A stretch of DNA of 47,077 nucleotides, from positions 1 through 47,077 of the forward strand of contig JAHJJH010000224.1 of NCBI GenBank assembly GCA_018823105.1. The letters are read 5' to 3'. This stretch comes from Verrucomicrobiota bacterium. Lineage in GTDB: Bacteria; Verrucomicrobiota; Kiritimatiellia; CAIQIC01; JAGNIJ01. Numbering within the stretch: the first letter of the stretch is position 1; the number at the start of each line of letters is the position of its first letter. The notes below the pieces were generated by a model. It made no database searches. It was not told the origin of the DNA and saw only the letters and a list, made by a program, of their open reading frames with translations. This document shows positions 7,977 to 15,556 of the stretch, one piece after another. Made by a program: the position numbers and the translations under genes.

Positions 7977-8807
7977 ATGCCAAACCCAGATCCCATGTCC
8001 GACCAAAACCCCGCAATCCACGAGAAGCAGTATGCCAGCAACAAATGGAAACCCCCGGTTTCGATCCGGCCGACCCGGGAGTTGCTGGAGGTATACGACC
8101 GATGGATTGCGCGGACGGCAGAACGTCGGGGTGCGCGCATGCTCATCTTGGGCTCGACTCCGGAGTTGCGGGACCTGGCCCTGGCCCACGGCCTCGTGCC
8201 CGTGTCCTGCGACCACAGCCCGGTCATATGGGAGAGCATGAAGGCCCTCATGACGCAGCGCGGCCCGGAGGAGTTCCTGCAGGTGAACTGGCTGGAAATC
8301 CCGGAAGCCCATCCATATGACCTGGTCGCAGGCGACGGCTCGCTGGTGATGCTCCGGCCGGACCAGATCGAGCCGATGCTGCTGAAGATCGCAAAGCTCT
8401 TGGCCCCCACCGGAGCGGCGCTCCTGAAGGTGGGCGTCCGAAGCCGCCCGTTCGCGCCGAAGGACTTTACGGACGCCGTCGCGGAATATCGGCGCACCCG
8501 CCCGCCCATGTCGTTGCACGAGTACGTCCTCATCCTTGTCACCGAGTTGCGCAGCGACCGCTACGTGGATTGGACGCTGCGCGAGTTGTGGGAGCGCGTG
8601 CTCTTCGCGCACTTGACCCCCGAAGAAATCGCCGAGGTCCGGCCGTGCCTGCTGGACGCCCGGTTCTACACGCCCACGAAGGCGGACTTCGAACGAATGG
8701 CGGCTGGTTGCTTTACCGTGGAACAGGTGGTCGAGGCCAAGGGACCCGGGCAGTGGGGCACGACGCATCTGTACGTGCTCCGGCCCGTGATCGCCGCCGG
8801 AGGATAG
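7977..8807 (+). CDS. SAM-dependent methyltransferase-like protein
   Basis: The 276-residue product has a Rossmann-like core: 'ARMLILGSTPELRDLALAHG' fits the SAM-binding loop (usually G.G.G) with a degenerate glycine pattern. 'VSCDHSPVIWESMK' fits motif II with the acidic residue. 'YDLVAGDGSLVMLRPDQIEPML' fits motif IV, and 'LAPTGAALLKVG' resembles the post-IV strand. The C-terminal half is helical and not recognised. GAAGGA at 7961-7966 lies ten bases before the ATG. Its place between a CapK-like ligase and an O-antigen ligase suggests it modifies a surface glycan or its precursor. The weak glycine motif means a non-catalytic role remains possible. Confidence 0.6.
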   Translation: MPNPDPMSDQNPAIHEKQYASNKWKPPVSIRPTRELLEVYDRWIARTAERRGARMLILGSTPELRDLALAHGLVPVSCDHSPVIWESMKALMTQRGPEEFLQVNWLEIPEAHPYDLVAGDGSLVMLRPDQIEPMLLKIAKLLAPTGAALLKVGVRSRPFAPKDFTDAVAEYRRTRPPMSLHEYVLILVTELRSDRYVDWTLRELWERVLFAHLTPEEIAEVRPCLLDARFYTPTKADFERMAAGCFTVEQVVEAKGPGQWGTTHLYVLRPVIAAGG

Positions 8808-8829
8808 TGCGGTACCCGGTCTTGCGTTC

Positions 8830-10101
8830 ATGAGCCCTCAAAATACGCCCTGTGCTTCGTCGTCCGCTCGTCGCTCGAGCGGCTTCGGCCGATGGCTTGG
8901 CGTGCTCCTGTTCTTTGGCTTGGCCTGCCCCGGCGACCTGTACGCCCTCCGCCTGCCGCTCAAGCCGGCGATCCTGCTTGCCGCCGCCGGCCTGGCCGCG
9001 CTCCAACTGGCCTCCGCCGATCGAATGCGCGAGGCGTGGCGCACGCTGCTCGCGCCGCCGATGGGGTGCTTCGCTTTGTTCCTGCTTACGGCTCTCGTCG
9101 CCATGGGCCACACCGCTCACCTTCGGCCCGCGTTCGCGTTCATGGCGCTCTACGTGTCCGCCCTGCTCGTGGCGCTGGCGGCCTGCGGCGAGTCACCCGC
9201 CCGTTTGCTGGGCCTCTATCGCCACGCCGTCGGACTTAACCTCCTACTGTCCGCGCTGGTTCATTTCCTCGGCGTGTTCCCCGGCTTCATCCAGGTGAGT
9301 GAGGGCCTGCGCTTCGGCGGCCTCTATGCCTACCCCACCCCCGTCGCGGCCGCGGCGGCCACCTACCTCTTGATCTTCCTGCAGCAGCGCCGCGAGCGCC
9401 TGGCGGAGGACACCCCGCCGCGGAGGCTGACCGGCATGCAGGTGCTCCGATGGCTGGAGTTTGCGGCGGCGACGTGGGCATTGTGGCAGGCCCGCAGCCG
9501 GGGGGTTCCGATCATACTGCTGGCGGTGTCCGTCGGGTTCCTGCTGGCACACGCGGCGGTGAAGCTTCGCCATCGTTCGACGGAGCCGATTCCACGATGG
9601 CCTTTCTTCACGGCGGCCTTAAGCCTTGCGCTGCTGGCCGACACCGTGATGACCCGCGGGACCGGCAGCCTGGCGACGATGAGCGGTCGGATTCCAGCCT
9701 GGAAACAAGCGCTGGGGGCTATCGCCGCCCATCCGTTCCTCGGCTATGGTCCCGGCTCCTTCCGGGATGTGTTCCCGCTGCAACAGGGCGCCGGTTGGCA
9801 TTCCTTCGGCTCTCACAATGCCATCCTCGATGCGTGCCTGTACTCGGGCGTCCTTGGCGGCCTCTTCTACACCTGCTTCCTGGCGGGCGTTGTGCTGAGC
9901 ACGGCCGCTCGCTTCGCGCGGCACCCGGCCCGCGCCGGCACGCCCTTCATCCTCGCAACCTTCTGGGTCCTGCTGTCGATGACGGACCCGCTTCTCATGC
10001 GCTGGCCCTACAGCAGTCACGTAGTCCTGCTTGTCATGGCCGCCTGGATGAGCCGGCCGAGTGATGGCCCGAGCCGTTCCTGCACGACGCGGATGGAGTA
10101 G
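8830..10101 (+). CDS. O-antigen ligase/polymerase family (Wzy_C) integral membrane protein
   Basis: This is a polytopic inner-membrane protein of 423 residues with about ten hydrophobic segments. The Wzy_C signature lies in the large periplasmic loop: '[20 protein letters not shown]', 'GYGPGSF', '[20 protein letters not shown]'. Members either polymerise O-units or ligate glycans to lipid A core; the sequence does not say which. The last residues ([12 protein letters not shown]) are read from DNA that, on the other strand, encodes an integrase relic. The natural C-terminus was therefore probably replaced when that relic arrived or decayed. The gene follows the CapK-like and methyltransferase-like genes with short spacing and is likely in one operon with them. 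Confidence 0.85.
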   Translation: MSPQNTPCASSSARRSSGFGRWLGVLLFFGLACPGDLYALRLPLKPAILLAAAGLAALQLASADRMREAWRTLLAPPMGCFALFLLTALVAMGHTAHLRPAFAFMALYVSALLVALAACGESPARLLGLYRHAVGLNLLLSALVHFLGVFPGFIQVSEGLRFGGLYAYPTPVAAAAATYLLIFLQQRRERLAEDTPPRRLTGMQVLRWLEFAAATWALWQARSRGVPIILLAVSVGFLLAHAAVKLRHRSTEPIPRWPFFTAALSLALLADTVMTRGTGSLATMSGRIPAWKQALGAIAAHPFLGYGPGSFRDVFPLQQGAGWHSFGSHNAILDACLYSGVLGGLFYTCFLAGVVLSTAARFARHPARAGTPFILATFWVLLSMTDPLLMRWPYSSHVVLLVMAAWMSRPSDGPSRSCTTRME

Positions 10102-10180
10102 TTGTCCTGGAGCAGGTGCGTGGCGAGGCTGTGCCGGAAAGTGTGGGCGCTCACGCGCTTGGTCAGCCCTGCCGTGCGCG
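10068..10180 (-). pseudogene. Relic of an integron-type tyrosine recombinase (IntI/XerC C-terminal fragment)
   Basis: Reading the minus strand, one frame encodes '[20 protein letters not shown]' (from 10169) followed by '[14 protein letters not shown]' (to 10068). This is the box II region of tyrosine recombinases, with the HTFRHS catalytic HxxR intact, and it most resembles integron integrases. The nucleophile Tyr and everything N-terminal to residue 'TAGLTK' are missing. The reading frame is out of phase with the ATG at 10195. The fragment overlaps the 3' end of the O-antigen ligase gene. Confidence 0.75.
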
Positions 10181-10222
10181 CCGGCCTTGTTTCATGGAAG
10201 CTCCTTCAGGGAAATGGCGGGT

Positions 10223-10250
10223 ATTATGCGCGGCGCCTCTCCCTCGTCAA
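10223..10250 (-). promoter_or_regulatory. Orphan strong promoter with ribosome site and start codon but no gene
   Basis: On the minus strand TTGACG (10245-10250), 16 bases, then CATAAT (10223-10228). GAAGGAG (10201-10207) follows, and then an ATG at 10195 that opens only ten codons before TGA. The layout and much of the sequence match the leader of the GH13 gene at 6296-6351. It points toward the integrase relic and the 3' end of the ligase gene, so any transcript would be antisense to that gene. Confidence 0.7.
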
Positions 10251-10375
10251 CGGCGACCCGGCACGCTCATCTCACGCCCGGGTGCGCCGAGTTGTTTTGG
10301 CGACGACGACGAAAAACCTTTATCGCTGGAAGCCAGTGTGGGAAACTTGGCGCCAGTTATGCAATGGAGGCAGCC

Positions 10376-11911
10376 ATGAATGGAGAATCGTTTCCTGTTC
10401 CTTCGAATCGTATTCCTCGGCGCCGGGGCTTGGCCCTGCCCCTTTTCACCGGGGGCGGGGTGCTGTTGATCTTCGCGCTGGCGCTGGCGATTCCTCTCTG
10501 GGTCTGGTTCTTCTGGCGAATCGAGCCGGATGCGGGCGAGATCGCGGTGCTCATTCACAAGACCGGGAAGGACCTGCCGTCCGGCCAGATCCTGGCCCTG
10601 GAACCGGACCAGAAAGGCATCCAACTGGAAGTCCTGCCGGAAGGCCGGTATTTCCATAATCCTTTCTCGTGGGGCTGGCGCATCTCGCCGATGAACGATA
10701 TCCCGGCGGGGAAACTCGGCGTGCAGACGCGCCTGTTCGGGGCCGACCTGCCGCCGGGCGAAATCGTCGCCGGGGAAGGCACCAAGGGTATCCTGGCCGA
10801 CATCCTGCGGCCCGGGAAGTACCGCATCAATCCCTTCGCGTACAGTGTGGAGATCTTTGACGCGATTTCCATCCGGCCCGGCTCGGTCGGCGTGGTGACT
10901 TCGCTCGCCGGCCGCGACGTGCTGAACAGCGAGTTGAAGCCGGAGGAGCGCAACACGTTTCTCGTAAGCAAGGGGCTGAAGGGCGTGATCCCGGAGGTGC
11001 TCGAGCCTGGGACGTACTACCTGAATCCCTACCTCTTCGCCGTCTCGGAGGTGAACCTGCAGAGCCAGCGCTTCGAGATGAGCGGCGAGGACGCGATCAG
11101 CTTCCTGACCATGGACGGGTTTACGGTGTCGGTCGAAGGGACACTGGAGTACGCCATCATCCGGGAAAAGGCGGCGCTGATTACGCACCGGGTCGGCGAC
11201 ATGGACGACATCCTCAAGAAAGTCATCCTGCCGCGCGCCCGCGGGTTCAGCCGCATCGAAGGCAGCAAGCACCCGGCGATCAACTTCATCGTCGGCGAGA
11301 CGCGCCAGCAGTTCCAGGACACGCTCGAGGCGCACCTGCGGGAGAAATCCGAGGTCTGGGGCGTGGCCATCAAGTCCGTCCTGATCCGTAACATCAAGCC
11401 GCCGGACGAGATCGCCAGCGTGATCCGCGACCGCGAGGTGGCGGTCCAGAACGCGCTCAAGATCGAGCAGCAGATCGCGCAGGCGAAGTCCAAGGCGGAA
11501 CTGGGGAAACAGGAGATGCTGGCCGAGCAGAGCAGGCAGAAGGTCGAAGCGGACACGGCCCGCATCCGCGCGGTGATCCGCGCGCAGCAGGAGATGGCCG
11601 TGCGCCTGACGGCGGCACGCAAGGACTTGGAGGTGGCCGAGGTCGAGAACGAGGCGGCGGACTTCCAGGTGCAGGCCCGGCTCGCGGCCGCGGAAGCCGA
11701 ACGGGACGTGATCCGGCTGAACAACGAGGCGCAGGCCGGCGTGCTCAAGGGCCAGGTGAAAGCCTTCCGGACCGGGATGAATCTGGCCCGCTATACGCTC
11801 TATCGCAAACTCGCACCGCGTATCGCGACGATCCTGACGGGGGATCAGAAGGACGGGCTGGGCGCCGTCTTCCTCCCGTTCCTTCCCGACCGGAAGGAGG
11901 TGGCCCAATGA
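10376..11911 (+). CDS. SPFH/Band 7 membrane protein with three N-terminal beta repeats (first of pair)
   Basis: The product has 511 residues. A basic N-terminus and one membrane helix (about 22-47) precede three repeats of about 45 residues near 54-98, 112-156 and 169-221. Each carries a pattern like 'G.vGVvts..G..LPpGE', then 'KGI...vL.PGkY.iNPf'. An SPFH domain follows (about 225-360: 'FLTMDGFTVSVEGTLEYAII', 'FSRIEGSKHPAINFIVGETR'). A long Ala/Glu/Lys-rich coiled coil (about 350-480) comes last. SPFH proteins form large membrane-associated rings such as HflK/HflC, prohibitins and flotillins. The ATG at 10376 was chosen for GGAGG six bases upstream; longer open frames to 10061 lack family character. 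Its stop overlaps the next start (ATGA). Function is unknown; scaffolding of membrane proteases is one possibility. Confidence 0.85.
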   Translation: MNGESFPVPSNRIPRRRGLALPLFTGGGVLLIFALALAIPLWVWFFWRIEPDAGEIAVLIHKTGKDLPSGQILALEPDQKGIQLEVLPEGRYFHNPFSWGWRISPMNDIPAGKLGVQTRLFGADLPPGEIVAGEGTKGILADILRPGKYRINPFAYSVEIFDAISIRPGSVGVVTSLAGRDVLNSELKPEERNTFLVSKGLKGVIPEVLEPGTYYLNPYLFAVSEVNLQSQRFEMSGEDAISFLTMDGFTVSVEGTLEYAIIREKAALITHRVGDMDDILKKVILPRARGFSRIEGSKHPAINFIVGETRQQFQDTLEAHLREKSEVWGVAIKSVLIRNIKPPDEIASVIRDREVAVQNALKIEQQIAQAKSKAELGKQEMLAEQSRQKVEADTARIRAVIRAQQEMAVRLTAARKDLEVAEVENEAADFQVQARLAAAEAERDVIRLNNEAQAGVLKGQVKAFRTGMNLARYTLYRKLAPRIATILTGDQKDGLGAVFLPFLPDRKEVAQ

Positions 11912-13575
11912 AATCCACCTTCGCTATTGTGGTTACGCTGGTGATCATCGTCGGCGGCGTGTGGCTGTTCTGGCAATGGGGCATCTGCCGCTTCTACGTG
12001 GACACCGATGAAATGGCCGTAATCATCGCCAAGATCGGCGACCCGCTGCCCCCCGGCCAGATCCTCGCGAATCCCGGGCAGAAAGGCGTCCAGGAAGCCG
12101 TCCTCGGCGAGGGCCGGCACTTCCGGAACCCGTGGCTGTACGAACGCGTGATCAAGCCGGTCATCGTCATCCCCCCCGGCAAGGTCGGCGTGGTTACGTC
12201 CAAGGTCGGCAACGAACTGCCGCAGGGCGAGTTCCTGGCGGAGGTCGGCCAGAAAGGTATCTGGCGGCGAGTGCTGGGGCCCGGCAAGTACCGGCTGAAC
12301 CCCTACGGGTACCAGGTGGAAGTCGTCAACGCCATCAGTGTCCCCATCGGGTATGTCGGCGTGATCACCTCGCTCTCCGGGGAGCAGGCCCCCCCGGGTG
12401 AATTCGCCGGGACAGGACAGAAGGGCATCCGCAAGGACGTCATGCAGCCGGGCCTTTATTATGTCAATCCGAAGGCCCTGAAGACCGACGTGCTGGAGAT
12501 CGGCGTCAACCAGGTCTCCCTGATCGGCAAGACCGGCGGCGAGGTCATCACCAAGACCCAGATCGCCAGCCAGAACGTGGCCATGCAGCAGTTGCAGCGC
12601 CAGGTACTCGACGACCAGAAGGATAAACGGATGGAGTATATGATGTCGCGCGCGCAGGAAGCCGCCCCGGCGCCGAAACCCGGGATGAAAGCCGTCCAGC
12701 AGATGCCGGACTACAGCGCCGCCTTGAGCATAGCGCAGTTCGTCGAATTCCCCTCGCGCGACGGGTTCGAGATCAGCCTGGACATGACCGTCGAGTTCGA
12801 ACTGCTGCCCGAGCTCATCGCCGCGATCTTCCGCAACTACGGCGACCTGCCGGCGGTCGTGGACAAGATCATCATGCCGCAGATCCTCTCCGTATCACGC
12901 CTCAAGGGCTCCGCCTACCGCGCCAAGGACTTCATCGTCGGCGAGGGCCGCGAAAAGTTCCAGAGCGACCTGACCGAGGCGCTCGCGCGGTCGCTCGCGG
13001 AGCGGAAGATCGTCATCCACAACGCCCTGATCCGCCACGTCAACGTGCCCATGCAGATCCTCGATCCCATCCAGCAGGCGAGCATCGCCGTGGAGCAGGA
13101 CCTGACCAACCAGGAGAAGCAGAACACGGCGAAGAAGCAGGCCGAACTGAACACCCAGTTGAGCCTGATTGACCAGGCCCGCGAGCAGGTGGCGCAACTG
13201 ACGGAGAAGATCAAGGCGGAGATCAAGGCCGACCAGGAGAAGCAGGTCGCCAAGATCCAGGCGGACACGCTCAAGCAGACGGCGGACATCGCGCGGCAGA
13301 CCGCCCAGGTGCGGGCCGAAAGGACCCGTAAACTCGGCGGCGTGGAGGCCAAGGTGATCGAGCTCGTGGAGGGCGAGAAGGCGAAGGGCTTCGAGCTCAA
13401 GGCCGACGCCTTCGGCGACCCGTCCGGCTTCTCGCTGTGGGAGTTCGCCCAGAGCCTCAACCCGCAGGTGCAGGTCAACATCCTCCACTCCGGCCCGGGC
13501 ACGCTCTGGACCGACCTCGAGAAAGCGCGGCTCGGCGACCTCGGCGGCGCCGCGGTGATCAAGCAGGAGAAATAA
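11908..13575 (+). CDS. SPFH/Band 7 membrane protein with three N-terminal beta repeats (second of pair)
   Basis: The product is a 555-residue paralogue of the upstream protein, translated from an ATGA overlap with GGAAGGAGG just before it. It has one membrane helix (about 5-22) and three repeats ('VIIAKIGDPLPPGQIL', 'GKVGVVTSKVGNELPQGEFL', 'VGVITSLSGEQAPPGEF', each followed by a 'KGi...vL.PG.Y..NP' unit). An Ala/Pro/Met-rich insertion (about 210-265) follows, then the SPFH core ('GFEISLDMTVEFELLPELI', 'VSRLKGSAYRAKDFIVGEGR'). A coiled coil rich in Gln, Lys and Glu comes next, with a short C-terminal domain ('GFSLWEFAQSLNPQVQVNIL'). Stoichiometric coupling with the first gene suggests a heteromeric assembly, as in HflK/HflC. 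ftsH lies at 42 kb, not in this operon. Confidence 0.85.
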   Translation: MKSTFAIVVTLVIIVGGVWLFWQWGICRFYVDTDEMAVIIAKIGDPLPPGQILANPGQKGVQEAVLGEGRHFRNPWLYERVIKPVIVIPPGKVGVVTSKVGNELPQGEFLAEVGQKGIWRRVLGPGKYRLNPYGYQVEVVNAISVPIGYVGVITSLSGEQAPPGEFAGTGQKGIRKDVMQPGLYYVNPKALKTDVLEIGVNQVSLIGKTGGEVITKTQIASQNVAMQQLQRQVLDDQKDKRMEYMMSRAQEAAPAPKPGMKAVQQMPDYSAALSIAQFVEFPSRDGFEISLDMTVEFELLPELIAAIFRNYGDLPAVVDKIIMPQILSVSRLKGSAYRAKDFIVGEGREKFQSDLTEALARSLAERKIVIHNALIRHVNVPMQILDPIQQASIAVEQDLTNQEKQNTAKKQAELNTQLSLIDQAREQVAQLTEKIKAEIKADQEKQVAKIQADTLKQTADIARQTAQVRAERTRKLGGVEAKVIELVEGEKAKGFELKADAFGDPSGFSLWEFAQSLNPQVQVNILHSGPGTLWTDLEKARLGDLGGAAVIKQEK

Positions 13576-13585
13576 CCGTCGCCCG

Positions 13586-13640
13586 GCCGGCTTCAACGAA
13601 GCCGGCTACAGGTCCTGTAGCCGCGGCGTTATACGCCGCG
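13586..13640. repeat. Tandem hairpins with CTACAGG/CCTGTAG feet (REP-like pair)
   Basis: Three adjacent inverted repeats follow the SPFH operon: GCCGGCTTC (13586-13594) with GAAGCCGGC (13598-13606); CTACAGG with CCTGTAG (13606-13620); and CGCGGCGT (13622-13629) with ACGCCGCG (13633-13640). The arrangement matches the element at 4470-4542, with the same CTACAG foot. A further GTATAAC at 13652-13658 can pair with GTTATAC of the last hairpin. Confidence 0.75.
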
Positions 13641-13701
13641 AAAGGGCACGCCGTATAACAGGGAAGAAATGGGTCTGGAGTCTTTTCAAGGTCGGGCGAC
13701 A

Positions 13702-13727
13702 GGCCCGCGCGACGGAGCGCGCGGGCC
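13702..13727. terminator. GC-rich hairpin between convergent SPFH and rseP operons
   Basis: GGCCCGCGC (13702-13710) and GCGCGGGCC (13719-13727) form a perfect nine-pair stem with an eight-base loop. No U-run follows on either strand, so termination is plausible from position but not certain; it may be another dispersed repeat. Confidence 0.45.
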
Positions 13728-13741
13728 ACCTCAAGAAGGCA

Positions 13742-14155
13742 TCATCGTGGGTCCCGGGTCAGTTCGTCGGGGGCGAGGCGCCGGCGGACGTCGAAGTCAT
13801 AGCCCCAGACCGGGCGGCCTTCGAGTTTCAGGAACAAGCAGCGGGAGTCCTCGCTCCAGGACAGCCGCTCGCCCAGGTCCACGCGGTAGTCGTTCGTGAG
13901 CGGGGCGGAATAGAACAGCGTTCGCCAGGTCCAGCCTTCCTTCGCCTTGACCACCAGGCTCTCGCGGGCCGAGTAGCGGGTGCGGAGTAACCGCGCCGAC
14001 CGCCGACCGTCCGGGGAGTCCAGCCGCTGCACAATCCAAGCGGGCGGCGCGACGATGCGCAGCCCGAGATACAACAGAGCGGCGCTCGCCAGCAGAAGGA
14101 CGATCCAGCGCGGGACCCACAGGCCGCCGACAAGGTTACGGGGATTCGGCGCCAT
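13742..14155 (-). CDS. Small single-pass membrane-anchored protein, unknown function
   Basis: The product has 137 residues. One hydrophobic helix ('IVLLLASAALLYLGLRIV', about 18-35) is followed by a domain rich in charged and aromatic residues outside the membrane or in the periplasm ('SPDGRRSARLLRTRYSARES', 'WTWRTLFYSAPLTNDYRVDL', 'LSWSEDSRCLFLKLEG'). The short strand-like blocks resemble proteins that carry a single WD/PD40-like blade ('SPDG', 'LSWSEDS'), but one blade is too little to name a family. The start overlaps the 3' end of rseP by 20 nt, so it is probably translated from the same message. Function is not recognised. Confidence 0.65.
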   Translation of the reverse strand: MAPNPRNLVGGLWVPRWIVLLLASAALLYLGLRIVAPPAWIVQRLDSPDGRRSARLLRTRYSARESLVVKAKEGWTWRTLFYSAPLTNDYRVDLGERLSWSEDSRCLFLKLEGRPVWGYDFDVRRRLAPDELTRDPR

Positions 14156-15530
14156 GCTCCGCCTCCGGGCCCGCCGGCGCCTCGACGGCTACCGGGGCGC
14201 CGTTGGTCGCCACGACTTCCACCGGTTCGCCCCGGAAGAAGGGCAGGATCATGCGCACGGTGTCGCGGTACAGGAGCAGGGCGAACAGCGCGATGATCAG
14301 CGCGGCGAAGATATTCATCAGCGCATTCACGATGCGCGCGCTGGGCGGGCGGCGCGTGACGGCCTCCCACAAGGCGAACATCAGGTGCCCGCCGTCGAGC
14401 ACGGGGATCGGCAGGATGTTGATGATGGCCAGGTTGACGTTGAGCATGCCGGTGAACCAGAGGGCCATCAGGAAACTGCCCTGCACGTAAAGCCAGAACA
14501 TGCCGAAGATGGCCACCGGGCCGCCCACGGCCTGCGCCGCGGCCCGGGACTGCCCCGGCGTCAGCAGCGCGCGCAGCAGGCGCACGATCAGGAAGGCATG
14601 GGTCTTGATCTGGGCCATGGGCCGCTTGACGTCCAGCGTGTTGAACACCACGCCGATCCGCACCTTCTTCGTCGCCTCCTCATACGCCGGCGTCACCTCG
14701 AGCGTCAGCGGGGTGCCCTCCCGCTCGATCAGCACAGGGACGGCTTTATCCCGGCATTCCGCCACCTGCTGGATAAGATGCTCGCGGCTGTATAAGCGCA
14801 CGCCGTTGAGCTCCACGATCCGGTCGCGCGGACGGATGCCAGCGCGGTCGGCACTGGAGCCGGCGTCCACGCTCAACACCCAGCAGTAACTCATCGGCAT
14901 CAGCCCGGGGACATACCGCGCGCCGAGAAAACGCTCAGTCCGCACCGCCACGGTCTTCTCCGTCCCGTCGGCCGCGCGAACCTCCAGGACGAGGTCATCA
15001 TAGAGCGCGCCGGTGACCAGGAAGTCCTCCCAGGTGCGGACGGACTGGCCGTTGACCGTTTCGATCGAATCGCCGATCCGCACCCCGGCCTCGAAAGCGG
15101 CGCCGTCCGGGTCCACGAAGCCGACGAGGCTGTTCTCCTGTTCCGGCGCGTAGGACTGGCCGCCCAGGTAGACGATCCAGGCAAGGATCACGGCCAGGAT
15201 CATGTTACCCGCGACGCCCGCCAGCGAAACCAGGAGGCGTTTCCACGGGGCCGCGGGCGGCAGGTTCTTTTTCTCCGACTTGCCTTCCAGCGCCAGCCCG
15301 CCCGTCGGGTCCATCTGCGGCAGCGCCACGTAACCTCCGAAGGGGATCAGTCCGATCTTGTAGGTGATATCGCCGACTTTTTTCTTCCAGATCGCCGGTC
15401 CGAACCCGATGGAGAAGACCTCGATGACCATGCCCAGCCGCCGGGCCACGAGGAAGTGACCTAACTCATGAACCAGGATGGTGGCGCCGAAGAGGAGGGC
15501 GATGACGAAAATCGTATAGAGCGTGAGCAT
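14136..15530 (-). CDS. rseP: Site-2 protease RseP (M50 zinc metalloprotease with PDZ domains)
   Basis: This intramembrane protease cleaves transmembrane regulators, classically anti-sigma factors, and clears signal-peptide remnants. The zinc motif HELGH is at residues 21-25 in the first membrane helix. 'FGPAIWKKKVGDITYKIGLI' with 'PFGGYVALP' is the family MRE-like loop. Two PDZ domains follow (about 130-215 and 215-310: 'AGVRIGDSIETVNGQSV', 'AGIRPRDRIVELNGVRL'). The second catalytic region 'INILPIPVLDGGHLMFALWE' (about 380-400) holds the Asp ligand. The length of 464 residues is normal. It is 26 bases downstream of cdsA. The dxr gene often found between these two in other bacteria is absent. 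Its substrates here are unknown, though an RsbU/RsbW system lies nearby. Confidence 0.95.
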   Translation of the reverse strand: MLTLYTIFVIALLFGATILVHELGHFLVARRLGMVIEVFSIGFGPAIWKKKVGDITYKIGLIPFGGYVALPQMDPTGGLALEGKSEKKNLPPAAPWKRLLVSLAGVAGNMILAVILAWIVYLGGQSYAPEQENSLVGFVDPDGAAFEAGVRIGDSIETVNGQSVRTWEDFLVTGALYDDLVLEVRAADGTEKTVAVRTERFLGARYVPGLMPMSYCWVLSVDAGSSADRAGIRPRDRIVELNGVRLYSREHLIQQVAECRDKAVPVLIEREGTPLTLEVTPAYEEATKKVRIGVVFNTLDVKRPMAQIKTHAFLIVRLLRALLTPGQSRAAAQAVGGPVAIFGMFWLYVQGSFLMALWFTGMLNVNLAIINILPIPVLDGGHLMFALWEAVTRRPPSARIVNALMNIFAALIIALFALLLYRDTVRMILPFFRGEPVEVVATNGAPVAVEAPAGPEAEHGAESP

Positions 15531-15556
15531 TCAGGATTTCCTTTGGTTCCGGGGCC

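Noticed and set aside
10068..10375. An active integron with attI and cassettes
   Set aside because: Only a 34-residue integrase fragment remains. No attC-like imperfect repeats or cassette array could be recognised around it.
10376..13575. Calling the SPFH pair hflK and hflC
   Set aside because: HflK and HflC lack the triple beta repeats and the long C-terminal coiled coils, and the pair is not next to hflX or ftsH.
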